Positions 35,074 to 45,286 are shown, counted from the first letter of the stretch. The stretch: DNA of 64,000 bases from Prochlorococcus sp. AG-402-P16 (GCA_003216295.1 QCJB01000006.1:23787-87786), one strand, 5' to 3'. The notes: generated by a model from the letters alone, not told the origin. Made by a program: numbers and translations.

Positions 35074-36315
35074 TTGAACAAAAATAAATTGATACGTAAT
35101 AAAGGCCTTAAAGAGTATTCAATACCTTGCAGACGATTTGGTCGTACAGAGATTCAGATGCCTATTCTATCTCTAGGAGGAATGCGTTTTCAACAAAGTT
35201 GGAAAGATTTAGAACCTTCTGAGATAAATAATCATGAACAAAATATTTTGAAAAAAACTATTAACGAGGCTGTTAAAAAAGGTTTTCATCATATTGAGAC
35301 AGCCCGTCATTATGGGACATCGGAACTTCAAATTGGATGGGCATTAGCTGAAATTGATGATCCAAAAAGAATCCTTCAAACTAAAATCCCACCAAATAAC
35401 GATCCTTCATTATTTGAGCAAGAACTTGAGTTGAGTTTAAGTAAATTGGGAGTTGAGAAAATTGATTTATTAGCTATCCATGGCATTAATCTTCCAGAGC
35501 ATTTGGATATGACTATCCGTTCAAATGGATGTCTTGATGTCGCTCGTCGTTGGAAAAATAATGGTGTTATTGATCATATTGGGTTTTCAACTCATGCAGA
35601 GGTTGACCTGATAATTAAAGCAATTGAAACAGGCTTCTTTGATTATGTAAATTTGCATTGGTATTTTATACGTCAAGATAATGAACCAGTTCTGGAAGTA
35701 GCTAGTGCAAATGATATGGGCATTTTTATTATTAGCCCGACTGATAAGGGTGGTCATTTGCATACCCCGTCTCAAAAACTTTTAGACTTATGTAGTCCAT
35801 TGCACCCAATAGAGTTTAATGATCTTTTTTGTTTGAGTGACAAAAGAGTTCATACATTAAGTGTTGGAGCATCCAAGCCTGAGGATCTTGAAATTCATTT
35901 AAGTGCAATTTCTAAAATAGATGATATGCATGAACTTACTCACTCTATTGTGAAAAAATTATTAAATGCCTCTTATAAGTCGTTAGGACAATCATGGTTG
36001 ACTACTTGGGATGAAGGATTACCTCGTTGGGATGAGACACCTGGCGAGATAAATATACCTGTTTTGTTATGGCTTAATAATTTGCTTGAGGCTTGGGATA
36101 TGGAAAACTTTGCTAGGGATCGTTATGGTCTCTTAGGTAGGGGAGGGCATTGGTTCCCAGGGGAAAATGCGGATTCCTTAGATTGTGAGGTGAGTGAGAA
36201 TGATTTGCAAAAAGTTTTGATTAATAGTCCATGGGGTTCAGAAATACCATCTATTCTTAGGAAATTGAAAGATCGATTGGGTGGAAAGAGAAGAGATAGA
36301 TTATGGGGAATTTAA
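35074..36315 (+). CDS. Aldo/keto reductase family protein (COG1453-like)
   Basis: 413-aa protein with an aldo/keto reductase barrel: RRFGRTEIQMPILSLGGMRF, HIETARHYGTSE (catalytic Asp/Tyr region), KLGVEKIDLLAIHG and VIDHIGFSTHAE. COG1453 relatives usually carry a C-terminal ferredoxin domain with CxxC motifs. Here the C-terminus (about 300-413) has no such cluster, while a separate ferredoxin gene abuts the start. The 3' end overlaps rsmG by 4 bp. TTG 35074 is the apparent start. The substrate is unknown. Confidence 0.82.
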   Translation: MNKNKLIRNKGLKEYSIPCRRFGRTEIQMPILSLGGMRFQQSWKDLEPSEINNHEQNILKKTINEAVKKGFHHIETARHYGTSELQIGWALAEIDDPKRILQTKIPPNNDPSLFEQELELSLSKLGVEKIDLLAIHGINLPEHLDMTIRSNGCLDVARRWKNNGVIDHIGFSTHAEVDLIIKAIETGFFDYVNLHWYFIRQDNEPVLEVASANDMGIFIISPTDKGGHLHTPSQKLLDLCSPLHPIEFNDLFCLSDKRVHTLSVGASKPEDLEIHLSAISKIDDMHELTHSIVKKLLNASYKSLGQSWLTTWDEGLPRWDETPGEINIPVLLWLNNLLEAWDMENFARDRYGLLGRGGHWFPGENADSLDCEVSENDLQKVLINSPWGSEIPSILRKLKDRLGGKRRDRLWGI

Positions 36316-37058
36316 GAACCTAATGGTTTCTTCATTGGTTTGCCAATTGATCGTGGATATTCATCGGGACATTTTTCAAAAGGATGGATTCTAATAACAT
36401 TTCTTATACCACGATTATCAGGGAGTTCAAATTCATTTATCTGCTGGATTTCAGCATTTAGGCTACTCAATGCTTTTTTTAGTATTTGTTGGTCTGCTTC
36501 TGTCCAGCTTCCTTTGTAAATAAGTGCATGTCCCTTAGATTTTAGAAAAGGGACGAGATACTCAGCCACTACAGCGGCAGGAGCCACGGCTCTAGCGATA
36601 GCATAGTCAAAACTACCTCTAAAGATTTGATTCTGCCCTGCTAATTCAGCTCTTTCTGTAATGACATTTACACGAGAATTTAACCCTATTTCATTTGCAA
36701 CTGCTTTTAAAAAAGTTGTTTTTTTAGTTGAGGAATCTAAAAGCGTAATATTTGAACTTGGTATTGCGATAGCTATGGCTAAGCCTGGGAAGCCGCAGCC
36801 TGAACCAACATCAATATATTTATGAGAGAGTTTTGGATATTGAAGTTCTTGATAAAGTGGCCATAAGCTATCACTAACTTGTGTAATCCAGTAATCATCT
36901 CCATCGACTAAACGAGTAAGGTTTGTTTTCTTATTCCATTCTCTGAGGAGTTTTTGTAGCTGAACAAATTGATCTAGTTGTTTTTTTGTAGGATCCCACT
37001 TCAGCTTATTTAAAATCTTGGAAGGAATGCAATTTTTGTTGTTTCTCAGAGTAGACAT
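36312..37058 (-). CDS. rsmG: 16S rRNA (guanine527-N7)-methyltransferase
   Basis: SAM-dependent methyltransferase (GidB/RsmG) that modifies G527 of 16S rRNA. The SAM motif DVGSGCGFPGLAIA lies near residues 97-110; an N-terminal helical part with NKKTNLT and the later FDYAIARAVAP segment match the family. It is 248 aa from ATG 37058 and converges with the aldo/keto reductase. Confidence 0.94.
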   Translation of the reverse strand: MSTLRNNKNCIPSKILNKLKWDPTKKQLDQFVQLQKLLREWNKKTNLTRLVDGDDYWITQVSDSLWPLYQELQYPKLSHKYIDVGSGCGFPGLAIAIAIPSSNITLLDSSTKKTTFLKAVANEIGLNSRVNVITERAELAGQNQIFRGSFDYAIARAVAPAAVVAEYLVPFLKSKGHALIYKGSWTEADQQILKKALSSLNAEIQQINEFELPDNRGIRNVIRIHPFEKCPDEYPRSIGKPMKKPLGS

Positions 37059-37139
37059 TAAAAATTTATTTGTTTTATAATAGTCAGAATTGAGATATTC
37101 ATATAAAATCTGTACATTATTAGATTATATTTTCTTTAG

Positions 37140-37580
37140 TTGACTCCATCTTATAATTGTTACGAGCTGCTGGGAGTTCCTTCTTCTGCGAATAATGCAG
37201 AGCTGAGAAAAGCCTTTCGAGAGCTAAGTAAGCGACTTCATCCAGATACTACATCTTTACCTAGTGATGAGGCTACAAGACAATTTCAGATTGTTTGTGA
37301 AGCTTATGATTTACTTAGTGATCCTGTTTTAAGGGCAAATTATGATATGAGCATAGCAAAAAAACATAATATTACTAATCAAACAATAGAGTCTAATTTA
37401 ACAAATCAACAGCCTGTACAATTTTCCAAATCGATAGGAATAAGACGACCATTTTCGGGAGGAGAATTGTTTTCATTATTTCTCTTGATAGCTTCTATTT
37501 TACTTAGTCTGGTATTAGGTGTTCTTGTCGCTTTTTTAAGAGGTGAAAATTTAAGTTTTACACCAAGTTGGTTAATGTAA
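37140..37580 (+). CDS. Membrane-anchored J-domain protein
   Basis: 146-aa protein with an N-terminal J domain (residues about 5-68), including the HPD motif at 34-36 (RLHPDTT), then a polar linker and one C-terminal membrane helix (about 110-132). It probably recruits DnaK to a membrane substrate. There is no Gly/Phe region or zinc finger, so it is not DnaJ itself. The start appears to be TTG 37140. Confidence 0.88.
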   Translation: MTPSYNCYELLGVPSSANNAELRKAFRELSKRLHPDTTSLPSDEATRQFQIVCEAYDLLSDPVLRANYDMSIAKKHNITNQTIESNLTNQQPVQFSKSIGIRRPFSGGELFSLFLLIASILLSLVLGVLVAFLRGENLSFTPSWLM

Positions 37581-37733
37581 ATTGAATTCTCAGCAGAAAA
37601 AAAGGACTTACTTAAAGTTTTTTCTTGAAAAGACTGTTTTTAATCTTTCAATGATTCTTGATAATATTCCTGTGAAATCTAATATAAATAGATTAAGTTT
37701 AAAGTAAAGAAATTATTTATGAGTGGGAGAATC

Positions 37734-39035
37734 TTAAGACAAGGATTTTAATCCTTTTTCGATTCCAAAATAGCATTTCTCTAATTCCTCATCGGAAATA
37801 CAAAGTGGTGGCATGAGATATACAACATCTCCTAATGGCCTAATGAAAACACCAACTTTCAAAGCACTTGCTTTCATGATTTTTCCAACTGAATTTAAGT
37901 ATCCTTTTTTACCTTTTACTTTTATATTGAAAGCAGCAATAGTTCCTGTAACTCTTGGACATTCAATTCTTGAATCTTTAGCTACCTTTTTTAGATGAGG
38001 TAAATGACGCGACTCGAAATTTAAATACTTTTCAGGAAGCTTCTCTAATAGATCTAAACTAGCATTGGCTGCAGCACAGCCTAATGGATTTGCTGTAAAA
38101 CTATGTCCATGCCAGAAAGTTTGCTTGGGATCCTCACTTAGAAACCCTTCAAATATCTTTTTGCTAGCCATAGTTACTCCCATTGGAAGGAATCCGCCGG
38201 TTAATCCTTTTGATAGTGAAATTAGGTCTGGTTTTAGCCCAGCTCGTTGGAAAGCAAATAATTCTCCACACCTACCAAATCCTGTTAAAACTTCATCTGT
38301 AATTAGTAAAGAGTTAGCCTCTCGAATTCTTTTTTCAACCTCCACTAAAAATTCTGAACGTACCATTCGCATTCCTCCAGCTCCTTGGACTAATGGCTCT
38401 AAAATGACTGCAATAGTAGGTGTCTTTAGAAGATTTTCAAGAGTTTTTAAAACTTCCTTTTCCCTCTTTTCAAAATCTTCGTCCCCCCACCATGTTTCAG
38501 GCCAAGGGACTCTACTAACAGGGAAAAGCATTTGATCAAATGGTTCGCTGAAAATATTTCTTTCACCTACTGACATTGCTCCAAATGTATCTCCATGGTA
38601 TGCACCGTCAAATGCAATGATTTGAGATCTATTATCACTTTTATTTTGCCACCATTGACGAGCCATCTTTATAGCAACTTCTACAGCTGTAGAGCCATTA
38701 TCTGAGAAAAATAATTTATCTAAACCTGTTAATTTGCTAAGTCTATTAGCTAATAATTCAGCTTGAGGATGAGTAAAATCTGCAAATATAATCTGCTCTA
38801 ATTGCTCTGCTTGAGTTGCAATTGCTTTTGCTATATATTCATTTGCATGACCATGTAAAGTAACCCACCAGCTGCTAATACCGTCAATTATTGGAGGGCC
38901 ATTAAATGGCAGTAAAAGGGCATCCTTTGCTTTCTCTACTAATAATTGAGATTTTGAGGATGGAAGTTGTGTAAAAGGTGGCCAGATATGAGGATTTTGA
39001 AGAGACTGATTTGAATTTTCTTTCTCATTCATCAA
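37734..39035 (-). CDS. bioA: Adenosylmethionine-8-amino-7-oxononanoate aminotransferase
   Basis: PLP enzyme that converts KAPA to DAPA in biotin synthesis with SAM as amino donor. It shows the class III aminotransferase features GAYHGDTFGAMSVG, LITDEVLTGFGR and the PLP-lysine SLSKGLTGGFLPMG. At 433 aa it is full length. It is the last gene of the bioF-K-C-D-A cluster, 81 bp after bioD. Confidence 0.96.
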   Translation of the reverse strand: MMNEKENSNQSLQNPHIWPPFTQLPSSKSQLLVEKAKDALLLPFNGPPIIDGISSWWVTLHGHANEYIAKAIATQAEQLEQIIFADFTHPQAELLANRLSKLTGLDKLFFSDNGSTAVEVAIKMARQWWQNKSDNRSQIIAFDGAYHGDTFGAMSVGERNIFSEPFDQMLFPVSRVPWPETWWGDEDFEKREKEVLKTLENLLKTPTIAVILEPLVQGAGGMRMVRSEFLVEVEKRIREANSLLITDEVLTGFGRCGELFAFQRAGLKPDLISLSKGLTGGFLPMGVTMASKKIFEGFLSEDPKQTFWHGHSFTANPLGCAAANASLDLLEKLPEKYLNFESRHLPHLKKVAKDSRIECPRVTGTIAAFNIKVKGKKGYLNSVGKIMKASALKVGVFIRPLGDVVYLMPPLCISDEELEKCYFGIEKGLKSLS

Positions 39036-39116
39036 ATTTAGTTTTCTCTCTTATTTCATTTAACTTGATTAGAGTCGAAAAAATCTATTGATTAACAAAA
39101 AAATAAAATTTTAATC

Positions 39117-39761
39117 TTAAATATATTTTTTAAGCTTTTGATCTAACTGTTGATTCTTCCATTCTTGAGAAAGTACTTTTGCACTTATTTTTTTAAAGAT
39201 AGGAAGCCATGCAAGAATTTTAGTATCTCCAAATTGCTCTAGAGTCTTGGGGTTGTCATTGTGTGGAGGACCATTTAATACAATTCCTAATACATTTATA
39301 TTTCTGTTTCGCAAGGCCTCTAGGCTCAACAAGGTGTGATTGAGAGTCCCAAGACCAGTTCTTGCTACAAGAATGATGGGAGCCTTCCAAACTCTTAATT
39401 GATCTATTTGTAGCCAATTTCGATTTAAAGGAACCATTAAACCACCTGCAGTTTCGATGATTATTAATTTGTCTAAGTTAGGGATGTTTAAATTACTTGG
39501 TTCTATAAACCTAGACTCTTTTTCAGCAGCCCAATGGGGAGAGACTGGAGCCTTAAATTTATATCTTTCAGAAAGATGACGGTTAGGTTCAAGGCCTAAG
39601 AGCTTGCAGACAGTCTTTGTATCAGTACCCTCCTCTGTTCCGCTCTGAATGGGTTTCCAGTAGATACCTTTAAGACCTTGCACGAAAAAACTACTGACTA
39701 CGGTTTTACCTACATCTGTATCTGTACCACAAATAATAATTCTTTTTAAAGAAGTACTCAT
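39117..39761 (-). CDS. bioD: Dethiobiotin synthetase
   Basis: ATP-dependent carboxylase that closes the ureido ring of dethiobiotin. The N-terminal P-loop IICGTDTDVGKTV and the IIETAGGLMVPL segment are characteristic. The ATG at 39761 overlaps the bioC stop by 4 bp (ATGA); a TTG at 39791 would add ten residues without support. About 214 aa. Confidence 0.93.
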   Translation of the reverse strand: MSTSLKRIIICGTDTDVGKTVVSSFFVQGLKGIYWKPIQSGTEEGTDTKTVCKLLGLEPNRHLSERYKFKAPVSPHWAAEKESRFIEPSNLNIPNLDKLIIIETAGGLMVPLNRNWLQIDQLRVWKAPIILVARTGLGTLNHTLLSLEALRNRNINVLGIVLNGPPHNDNPKTLEQFGDTKILAWLPIFKKISAKVLSQEWKNQQLDQKLKKYI

Positions 39762-40513
39762 CGTTTTATTAATAAAAACTGAATAGACCAACTAAGGCTG
39801 ACTTTTTTATCTTTATTGAAAGCTGGCCAAAGAGACAATAGACGGCGCCAATCTGAAATACTTAATTGTTCCTTATTGCTGCTGTGTGCTCCGACCTTAA
39901 TCATAGGTTTCAACAATGAAGTTGCTCTCTCAGCTGTCTGTCTGATGATTTCAATTTTGTTATATAATATACTTTGATTCGGAACGACTCTTATTAATGA
40001 GTCGTGTGATGGCAACTCAAGAGCCGTACATACTAAACCGGCTTGCTCTGCAGCTTCATACCATTCAGGAAAACTTCCTTTGATTGGGATTGCTAGCGCA
40101 AGCCATCCATCTGAACTTAGAGAATTAAACCATGTCTTAAGTTGCAGTTGTGGGTTGTCAAGCCAATGTAATACAAAACTTGAAGCTAACAGACTTGGTT
40201 TTTCAGACCATTTAGGTAATCCTTTATTCAAGTCCCACAGTTGTTTTGTGCTTTTTTCTGAATGTTGATCAATCATCTTTTTAGAATTATCTAGTCTCAA
40301 TACATACTGTTTTGGATGAAGATCCTCTAGTGATTTGGCGAGTAAGCCAGTACCAGAGCCAAGGTCAACCCATAATCCATTTTTAATTGGATTATTAGAA
40401 CATATCTCTGCAAGTTTTAATGCGGTACTTTTTTGAATAGCAGCTGATTCATTATAATTTAATGCCGCTTCGTTAAAGTTTGCATTAACTATGCTAGACC
40501 ATGTTTTTTGCAT
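39758..40513 (-). CDS. bioC: BioC-like malonyl-ACP O-methyltransferase
   Basis: SAM-dependent methyltransferase that masks malonyl-ACP so fatty acid synthesis can make pimeloyl-ACP. It has a SAM motif LWVDLGSGTGLLAKSL (about 48-63), LRLDNSKKMID and a later FVLHWLDNP that matches BioC's WL..P region. 251 aa. It overlaps bioK upstream by 20 bp and bioD downstream by 4 bp; the cluster context fixes the assignment. Confidence 0.88.
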   Translation of the reverse strand: MQKTWSSIVNANFNEAALNYNESAAIQKSTALKLAEICSNNPIKNGLWVDLGSGTGLLAKSLEDLHPKQYVLRLDNSKKMIDQHSEKSTKQLWDLNKGLPKWSEKPSLLASSFVLHWLDNPQLQLKTWFNSLSSDGWLALAIPIKGSFPEWYEAAEQAGLVCTALELPSHDSLIRVVPNQSILYNKIEIIRQTAERATSLLKPMIKVGAHSSNKEQLSISDWRRLLSLWPAFNKDKKVSLSWSIQFLLIKR

Positions 40514-41222
40514 GATCTAATTCTAACCAGTGTTTAATTTTTTTGATACTATCAATCTTTGAAATTGAGTGTCCATCTTCTTGAAGGTTAATTATTGCTG
40601 GCTTATCCTTTAAGTAGTTTTTTAAATCTGTAGCTAGCTTTTCTTTTGTTTGATTAGCCAAGATATAGTCTTTTTCGCTATTGATAATGAGCACCTTTGC
40701 ATTTGTATTTAAGCCAGTTGGAAGGGAATCTGAATTAATAAGAAGTTTTAAATCATTTCTAAGTCTCATCCTTCCTGAATCAGTTATATGAAGGAGATTT
40801 GATTCGGTTGATTCCATGTCGATAGAATTAGGTTTATGGGCTTTTATATGAAATTTTCTTAGCATTGACGCCTCATTAGGTGTATTAATTGCATTCATCA
40901 TTTTATTAAGAGCGATCGTTACAGAGCGATTCTCTTTGCTATTTGGAATAAAACGAGTAAAACTATTGACTAACACGAGATGCGTAGCTGAGCATAAAAT
41001 TCTTTTGTCTATCAAATGTGAACCAAGAGAGTGACAAATAGCAACTCTTTTTAGACCTATCTGATTTGAGTTGTAATTCCATTTCGGTGTATTTGTGATT
41101 ATATCTGTATATCCACGTTCGGCTGCTTGCCATTTCCAATTGCAACATTGAAATAAATCTATCCAATTTGCCCATTGTTTGCTATTACCAGCCCACCCAT
41201 GCATAGCAATAATTTCTTTCAT
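40494..41222 (-). CDS. bioK: BioK-type pimeloyl-ACP methyl ester esterase
   Basis: Alpha/beta hydrolase that should remove the methyl ester from pimeloyl-ACP methyl ester, the job of BioH in E. coli. The nucleophile is Ser65 in CHSLGSH, with a probable Asp185 (SEKDYI) and His218 (EDGHSIS) completing the triad; the oxyanion-region MHGWAGNS is at 7-14. BioK is the known BioH replacement in marine picocyanobacterial biotin clusters. The ATG start overlaps the bioF stop (ATGA), and the 3' end overlaps bioC. Confidence 0.86.
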   Translation of the reverse strand: MKEIIAMHGWAGNSKQWANWIDLFQCCNWKWQAAERGYTDIITNTPKWNYNSNQIGLKRVAICHSLGSHLIDKRILCSATHLVLVNSFTRFIPNSKENRSVTIALNKMMNAINTPNEASMLRKFHIKAHKPNSIDMESTESNLLHITDSGRMRLRNDLKLLINSDSLPTGLNTNAKVLIINSEKDYILANQTKEKLATDLKNYLKDKPAIINLQEDGHSISKIDSIKKIKHWLELDHAKNMV

Positions 41223-42361
41223 TGGATTTTAAGAACTTTGATAAGTTTTTCGAAGGCTTGTACTGGTGTATTTCTTTTGATTACTATTCTTAGTCTAGAT
41301 TTGCCTTCTGGGACAGTTGGTGGACGGATCGCAACAGTAAGGAGGCCTTGTGCTTCAAGTTTCCTTTGATAATTAATACTTAATTCGTCTGAGCCAAGAA
41401 TTATCGAGATTATAGGCCCTTCCCCTAAGGGTCTTTGCCAACCAATTTGAGACAATTCATCTCTTAAGGCTATAGATTTTTCTTGAAGCTTTCTTCCCCA
41501 GTTAGGGTTGCTTTTTATAAGATTTAATGCGGCCAATGCACTCGCGCAAATTGAAGGGGCTAATGCAGTTGTATAGCGAAATGCCCCACAGTTTTGTATG
41601 AGATTTTCGCCTGTCACTTTATCTGTTGCTAGAAATGCTCCTCCACTTCCGAAAGCTTTACCGAAAGTCCCACTAATAATTGGAATAGGTTCCTTTATCC
41701 CAAACGATTCACCTCTTCCCTCAGGACCCATAACGCCAAAAGCATGGGCTTCATCAATCAATAACTTTGAATCATACTTAATGCATAGTTTTGAGATTTC
41801 TTTAATGGGAGCAGTTGTTCCCTCCATGCTAAAAAGACTTTCAGTAATTACTAAAGGCCTTTTGTGAGGATTTCTTTGTCTAGTTTGTTTTAAAAGTAAT
41901 TCTAATTCAAATAGATTGTTGTGCCTAAATCTAATGAGCTTTGCTCTACTTGCTTGGACTCCAACGAGAAGAGAATGATGTATTAGACGATCACAAATGA
42001 CAGTAGTATGACGGTCGGCAAGTGCTAAAACTGCAGCAAGATTAGCTTGAAAACCACTCGGATAAAGTAGGACTATGTCACGATTAAGCCATTCAGCAAG
42101 ATTGGTTTCAAGTTTCTGATGAATATTTCTACTACCAGTAATAAATCTTGACCCACCAGAACCAACTCCATCAGTTTCTAAAGTATGCTTGGCTGCCTCA
42201 ATTAATAATGGATGTCTTGCCAGATCTAGATAGTCATTACTTGCCAAGTCCATTAATGTGATTTTATTTTTATTTTCATCTACACCAATTAATTCTGATG
42301 AACTTTTTCCTGGGATCCATGTCCTGAGTTTGCGAATTCTAGCGTTAGAGACTTCAGGCAT
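41219..42361 (-). CDS. bioF: 8-amino-7-oxononanoate synthase
   Basis: PLP enzyme that joins pimeloyl-ACP and alanine to give KAPA. It has DLASNDYLDLA near the N-terminus, GSGGSRFITGSRNIHQKLE, LLIDEAHAFGVMGPEGRG and the PLP-lysine region ISGTFGKAFGSGG. 380 aa, first gene of the biotin operon; bioB is not in this window. Confidence 0.95.
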   Translation of the reverse strand: MPEVSNARIRKLRTWIPGKSSSELIGVDENKNKITLMDLASNDYLDLARHPLLIEAAKHTLETDGVGSGGSRFITGSRNIHQKLETNLAEWLNRDIVLLYPSGFQANLAAVLALADRHTTVICDRLIHHSLLVGVQASRAKLIRFRHNNLFELELLLKQTRQRNPHKRPLVITESLFSMEGTTAPIKEISKLCIKYDSKLLIDEAHAFGVMGPEGRGESFGIKEPIPIISGTFGKAFGSGGAFLATDKVTGENLIQNCGAFRYTTALAPSICASALAALNLIKSNPNWGRKLQEKSIALRDELSQIGWQRPLGEGPIISIILGSDELSINYQRKLEAQGLLTVAIRPPTVPEGKSRLRIVIKRNTPVQAFEKLIKVLKIQ

Positions 42362-42491
42362 ATTATTATTTTGCAGTCTGTGGATGAAGATTTTGGTGTT
42401 CGATTAACATTTTTTTTCTAAGTTTCTTGATTTCATTATGTATCCACGTCAAAAATCATGTGGTCATAGCATAACTCTCTAGGATTTAGTA

Positions 42492-45281
42492 ATGACTTCA
42501 TCAGCAAGAGATACGTCTGAGAACGAAATCCTCCAAAACAATTTAAATCCAAAGGAAATCTTTCCTTTTTCATTGGATGATTTTCAACTTAAAGCAATTG
42601 ATTCACTCAATCAAGGGCATTCAGTGGTTGTCAGTGCCCCTACGGGAGCAGGAAAAACATTAATAGGTGAGTATGCAATTTATAGAGCGATTTCTCATGG
42701 GAATAAGGTGTTTTATACAACTCCTTTAAAAGCTTTATCCAATCAAAAGCTAAGAGACTTTAGGAATCAATTTGGGTCAAGCAATGTTGGACTTTTAACA
42801 GGTGATTTGAGTCTGAATAGAGAGGCTTCGATCCTAGTGATGACTACTGAGATTTTCAGAAACATGCTTTATGCAGCAGCAGATAGAAATGATGATCCTT
42901 TACTTGATATAGAAACTGTTGTCCTTGATGAATGTCATTACATGAATGATGCTCATAGAGGAACAGTTTGGGAGGAATCAATTATTCATTGTCCAAAATC
43001 TGTTCAGTTTGTTGCTCTGTCGGCAACAGTTGCAAATGCAGGCCAATTAACTGATTGGATTGAGCAAGTTCATGGACCAACAGATCTAATATCTAGTGAC
43101 CTAAGGCCAGTCCCCCTGGAATTTAACTTTTGCAGTGCTAAAGGACTTCATCCATTACTAAATGATAAAGGGACTGGATTACATCCAAATTGTAAGATTT
43201 GGCGTCCAACAAAATCACATAAGAAGAAAGGACGCATCTCTAAACCTACTCAACCTGATTCTCCATCATTGGGTTTTGTGATATCGAAGTTGGCGGAAAG
43301 AAATATGTTGCCCGCGATTTATTTCATATTCAGTCGTCGTGGGTGTGATAAATCTGTGAAAACAATAGCTAGTGTTTGTTTAGTAAACCAAGAAGAAAGA
43401 AATTCAATTCAAGCTCGATTTGAAAAATACAAAATATTAAATTCAGAAGGTTTGAGAGATGATATACATTTAAGAGCTTTATTTAATGGAATAGCTTCTC
43501 ATCATGCAGGAGTTTTACCTGCATGGAAGGAATTAATTGAGGAATTATTTCAAGAAGGGTTGATAAAGGTTGTTTTTGCAACTGAAACATTGGCTGCTGG
43601 AATTAATATGCCGGCGAGAAGTACAATTATATCTACTTTGTCGAAGAGATCAGATAATGGACATCGTCAATTAATGGGAAGTGAATTTTTACAAATGGCT
43701 GGTAGGGCAGGAAGAAGAGGTTTAGATTCTAGGGGCTATGTGGTTACTGTACAAACTCGATTTGAAGGAGTTCGAGAAGCTGGTCAATTGGCAACCAGCC
43801 CAGCCGACCCACTGGTTAGTCAATTCACACCAAGCTATGGAATGGTTCTGAATTTATTGGAGCGTTATGATTTACTTAAATCAAAAGAATTGATAGAAAG
43901 AAGCTTTAGCAGATATTTAGCTAGCTTGGACTTGGTTGAGGAAGAAGAAGAATTATCTAGATTGAAAGAGGATCTTGAAGAGTATAAAACCTTTTCAGAA
44001 GATATACCATGGTCAGATTTTGAAAGATATGAAAAAATAAAAAGTCATTTAAAAGAAGAAAGACGACTATTAAAAATCCTCCAAAAGCAATCAGCTGAAA
44101 CTTTGTCTAATGAACTGATTTTAGCCTTAGAATTTGCAAATAATGGAACACTCATCAGTCTAAAAACACCCCAGCTACGGGAAAAAGTTACACCTGCAGT
44201 TATTGTTGAAAAAATACAAAAAGGAGATAGACAATCTCAACTACTATGTTTAACAGATGAAAATATTTGGATCCTTATTTCTTGCAAGGAAGTTGTTAGT
44301 CTTCATGCCGATATGACATGTTTAGACGTATCACATCTTATACCTCCAGAATTTAGTAGAATGGGTGAGTTACATCATGGTAATTTAGTAAGTAATCAAA
44401 TAGCTTCAATAATTTCAAATTTTGCTAAGAAAAATGATATGAGAACACCTCAATATGATCTTGCCAGTGAAGTTTTATCTCAGGCTAAATTAGTCCAAAC
44501 TCTCGATGATGAATTGTTGATACAGCCAGCTCATAGATGGGGAGACAAGAAAAAATTAAAGAAGTATAGACGTAGAATGGAAGAACTAAATACTGAAATT
44601 CATGAACGTGAGGAGATGTTACATGACAGATCTAATCGTCACTGGGAAACTTTCTTATCATTAATTCAAGTACTTGACCATTTCGGCTGCTTAGACGATT
44701 TAACCCCTACTGAAATTGGTAGAGGCATTGGATCTTTGAGAGGTGACAATGAGTTATGGATAGGTCTTGTCTTAATGAGTGGACATCTTGATGAACTAAC
44801 TCCGGTGGAATTATCTGGAGTTGTTCAGTCAGTTGTTACAGAAGTGAATCGTCCTGATTTATGGTCTGGATTTATTCCATCTGCAGTTGCGGAAGAGGCA
44901 TTCAATGATTTGTCGAATATACGAAGAGAATTATTTAGAGTTCAAGATCAATTTGGTATAGAAGTTCCAATCTTGTGGAGTTCAGAATTAATGGGTCTAG
45001 TAGAAGCTTGGGCAAGAGGTAGTACATGGACTGATTTGATTTCAAATACTTCTTTGGACGAGGGAGATGTCGTTAGAATTCTAAGAAGAACAAATGATTT
45101 ACTTTCGCAAATTCCTTATTGCGAGGGTGTGAGTAGGCAGCTAAGAAACAATGCTAAAGCAGCGATGAAACTAATGGATAGATTTCCAGTATGTGAAGCT
45201 GAAGATATTAATCAAGTAAAAGACAAAAGTCATGAACTTATTAATCCGGCAACTGAGAGAAATAATGAAATTAAGAAATAA
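42492..45281 (+). CDS. Ski2/Mtr4-like DEAD/DEAH-box RNA helicase
   Basis: 929-aa superfamily 2 helicase. Walker A APTGAGKT (about 49-56), DECH box (146-149), motif III LSATV and motif VI QMAGRAGRRGLD are present, and the C-terminal half (about 650-900) looks like the DSHCT/arch-helical region of Mtr4/Ski2 proteins. It may serve RNA processing or degradation. It is divergent from bioF and converges closely with fumC (5-bp gap). Confidence 0.9.
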   Translation: MTSSARDTSENEILQNNLNPKEIFPFSLDDFQLKAIDSLNQGHSVVVSAPTGAGKTLIGEYAIYRAISHGNKVFYTTPLKALSNQKLRDFRNQFGSSNVGLLTGDLSLNREASILVMTTEIFRNMLYAAADRNDDPLLDIETVVLDECHYMNDAHRGTVWEESIIHCPKSVQFVALSATVANAGQLTDWIEQVHGPTDLISSDLRPVPLEFNFCSAKGLHPLLNDKGTGLHPNCKIWRPTKSHKKKGRISKPTQPDSPSLGFVISKLAERNMLPAIYFIFSRRGCDKSVKTIASVCLVNQEERNSIQARFEKYKILNSEGLRDDIHLRALFNGIASHHAGVLPAWKELIEELFQEGLIKVVFATETLAAGINMPARSTIISTLSKRSDNGHRQLMGSEFLQMAGRAGRRGLDSRGYVVTVQTRFEGVREAGQLATSPADPLVSQFTPSYGMVLNLLERYDLLKSKELIERSFSRYLASLDLVEEEEELSRLKEDLEEYKTFSEDIPWSDFERYEKIKSHLKEERRLLKILQKQSAETLSNELILALEFANNGTLISLKTPQLREKVTPAVIVEKIQKGDRQSQLLCLTDENIWILISCKEVVSLHADMTCLDVSHLIPPEFSRMGELHHGNLVSNQIASIISNFAKKNDMRTPQYDLASEVLSQAKLVQTLDDELLIQPAHRWGDKKKLKKYRRRMEELNTEIHEREEMLHDRSNRHWETFLSLIQVLDHFGCLDDLTPTEIGRGIGSLRGDNELWIGLVLMSGHLDELTPVELSGVVQSVVTEVNRPDLWSGFIPSAVAEEAFNDLSNIRRELFRVQDQFGIEVPILWSSELMGLVEAWARGSTWTDLISNTSLDEGDVVRILRRTNDLLSQIPYCEGVSRQLRNNAKAAMKLMDRFPVCEAEDINQVKDKSHELINPATERNNEIKK

Positions 45282-45286
45282 ATTTT

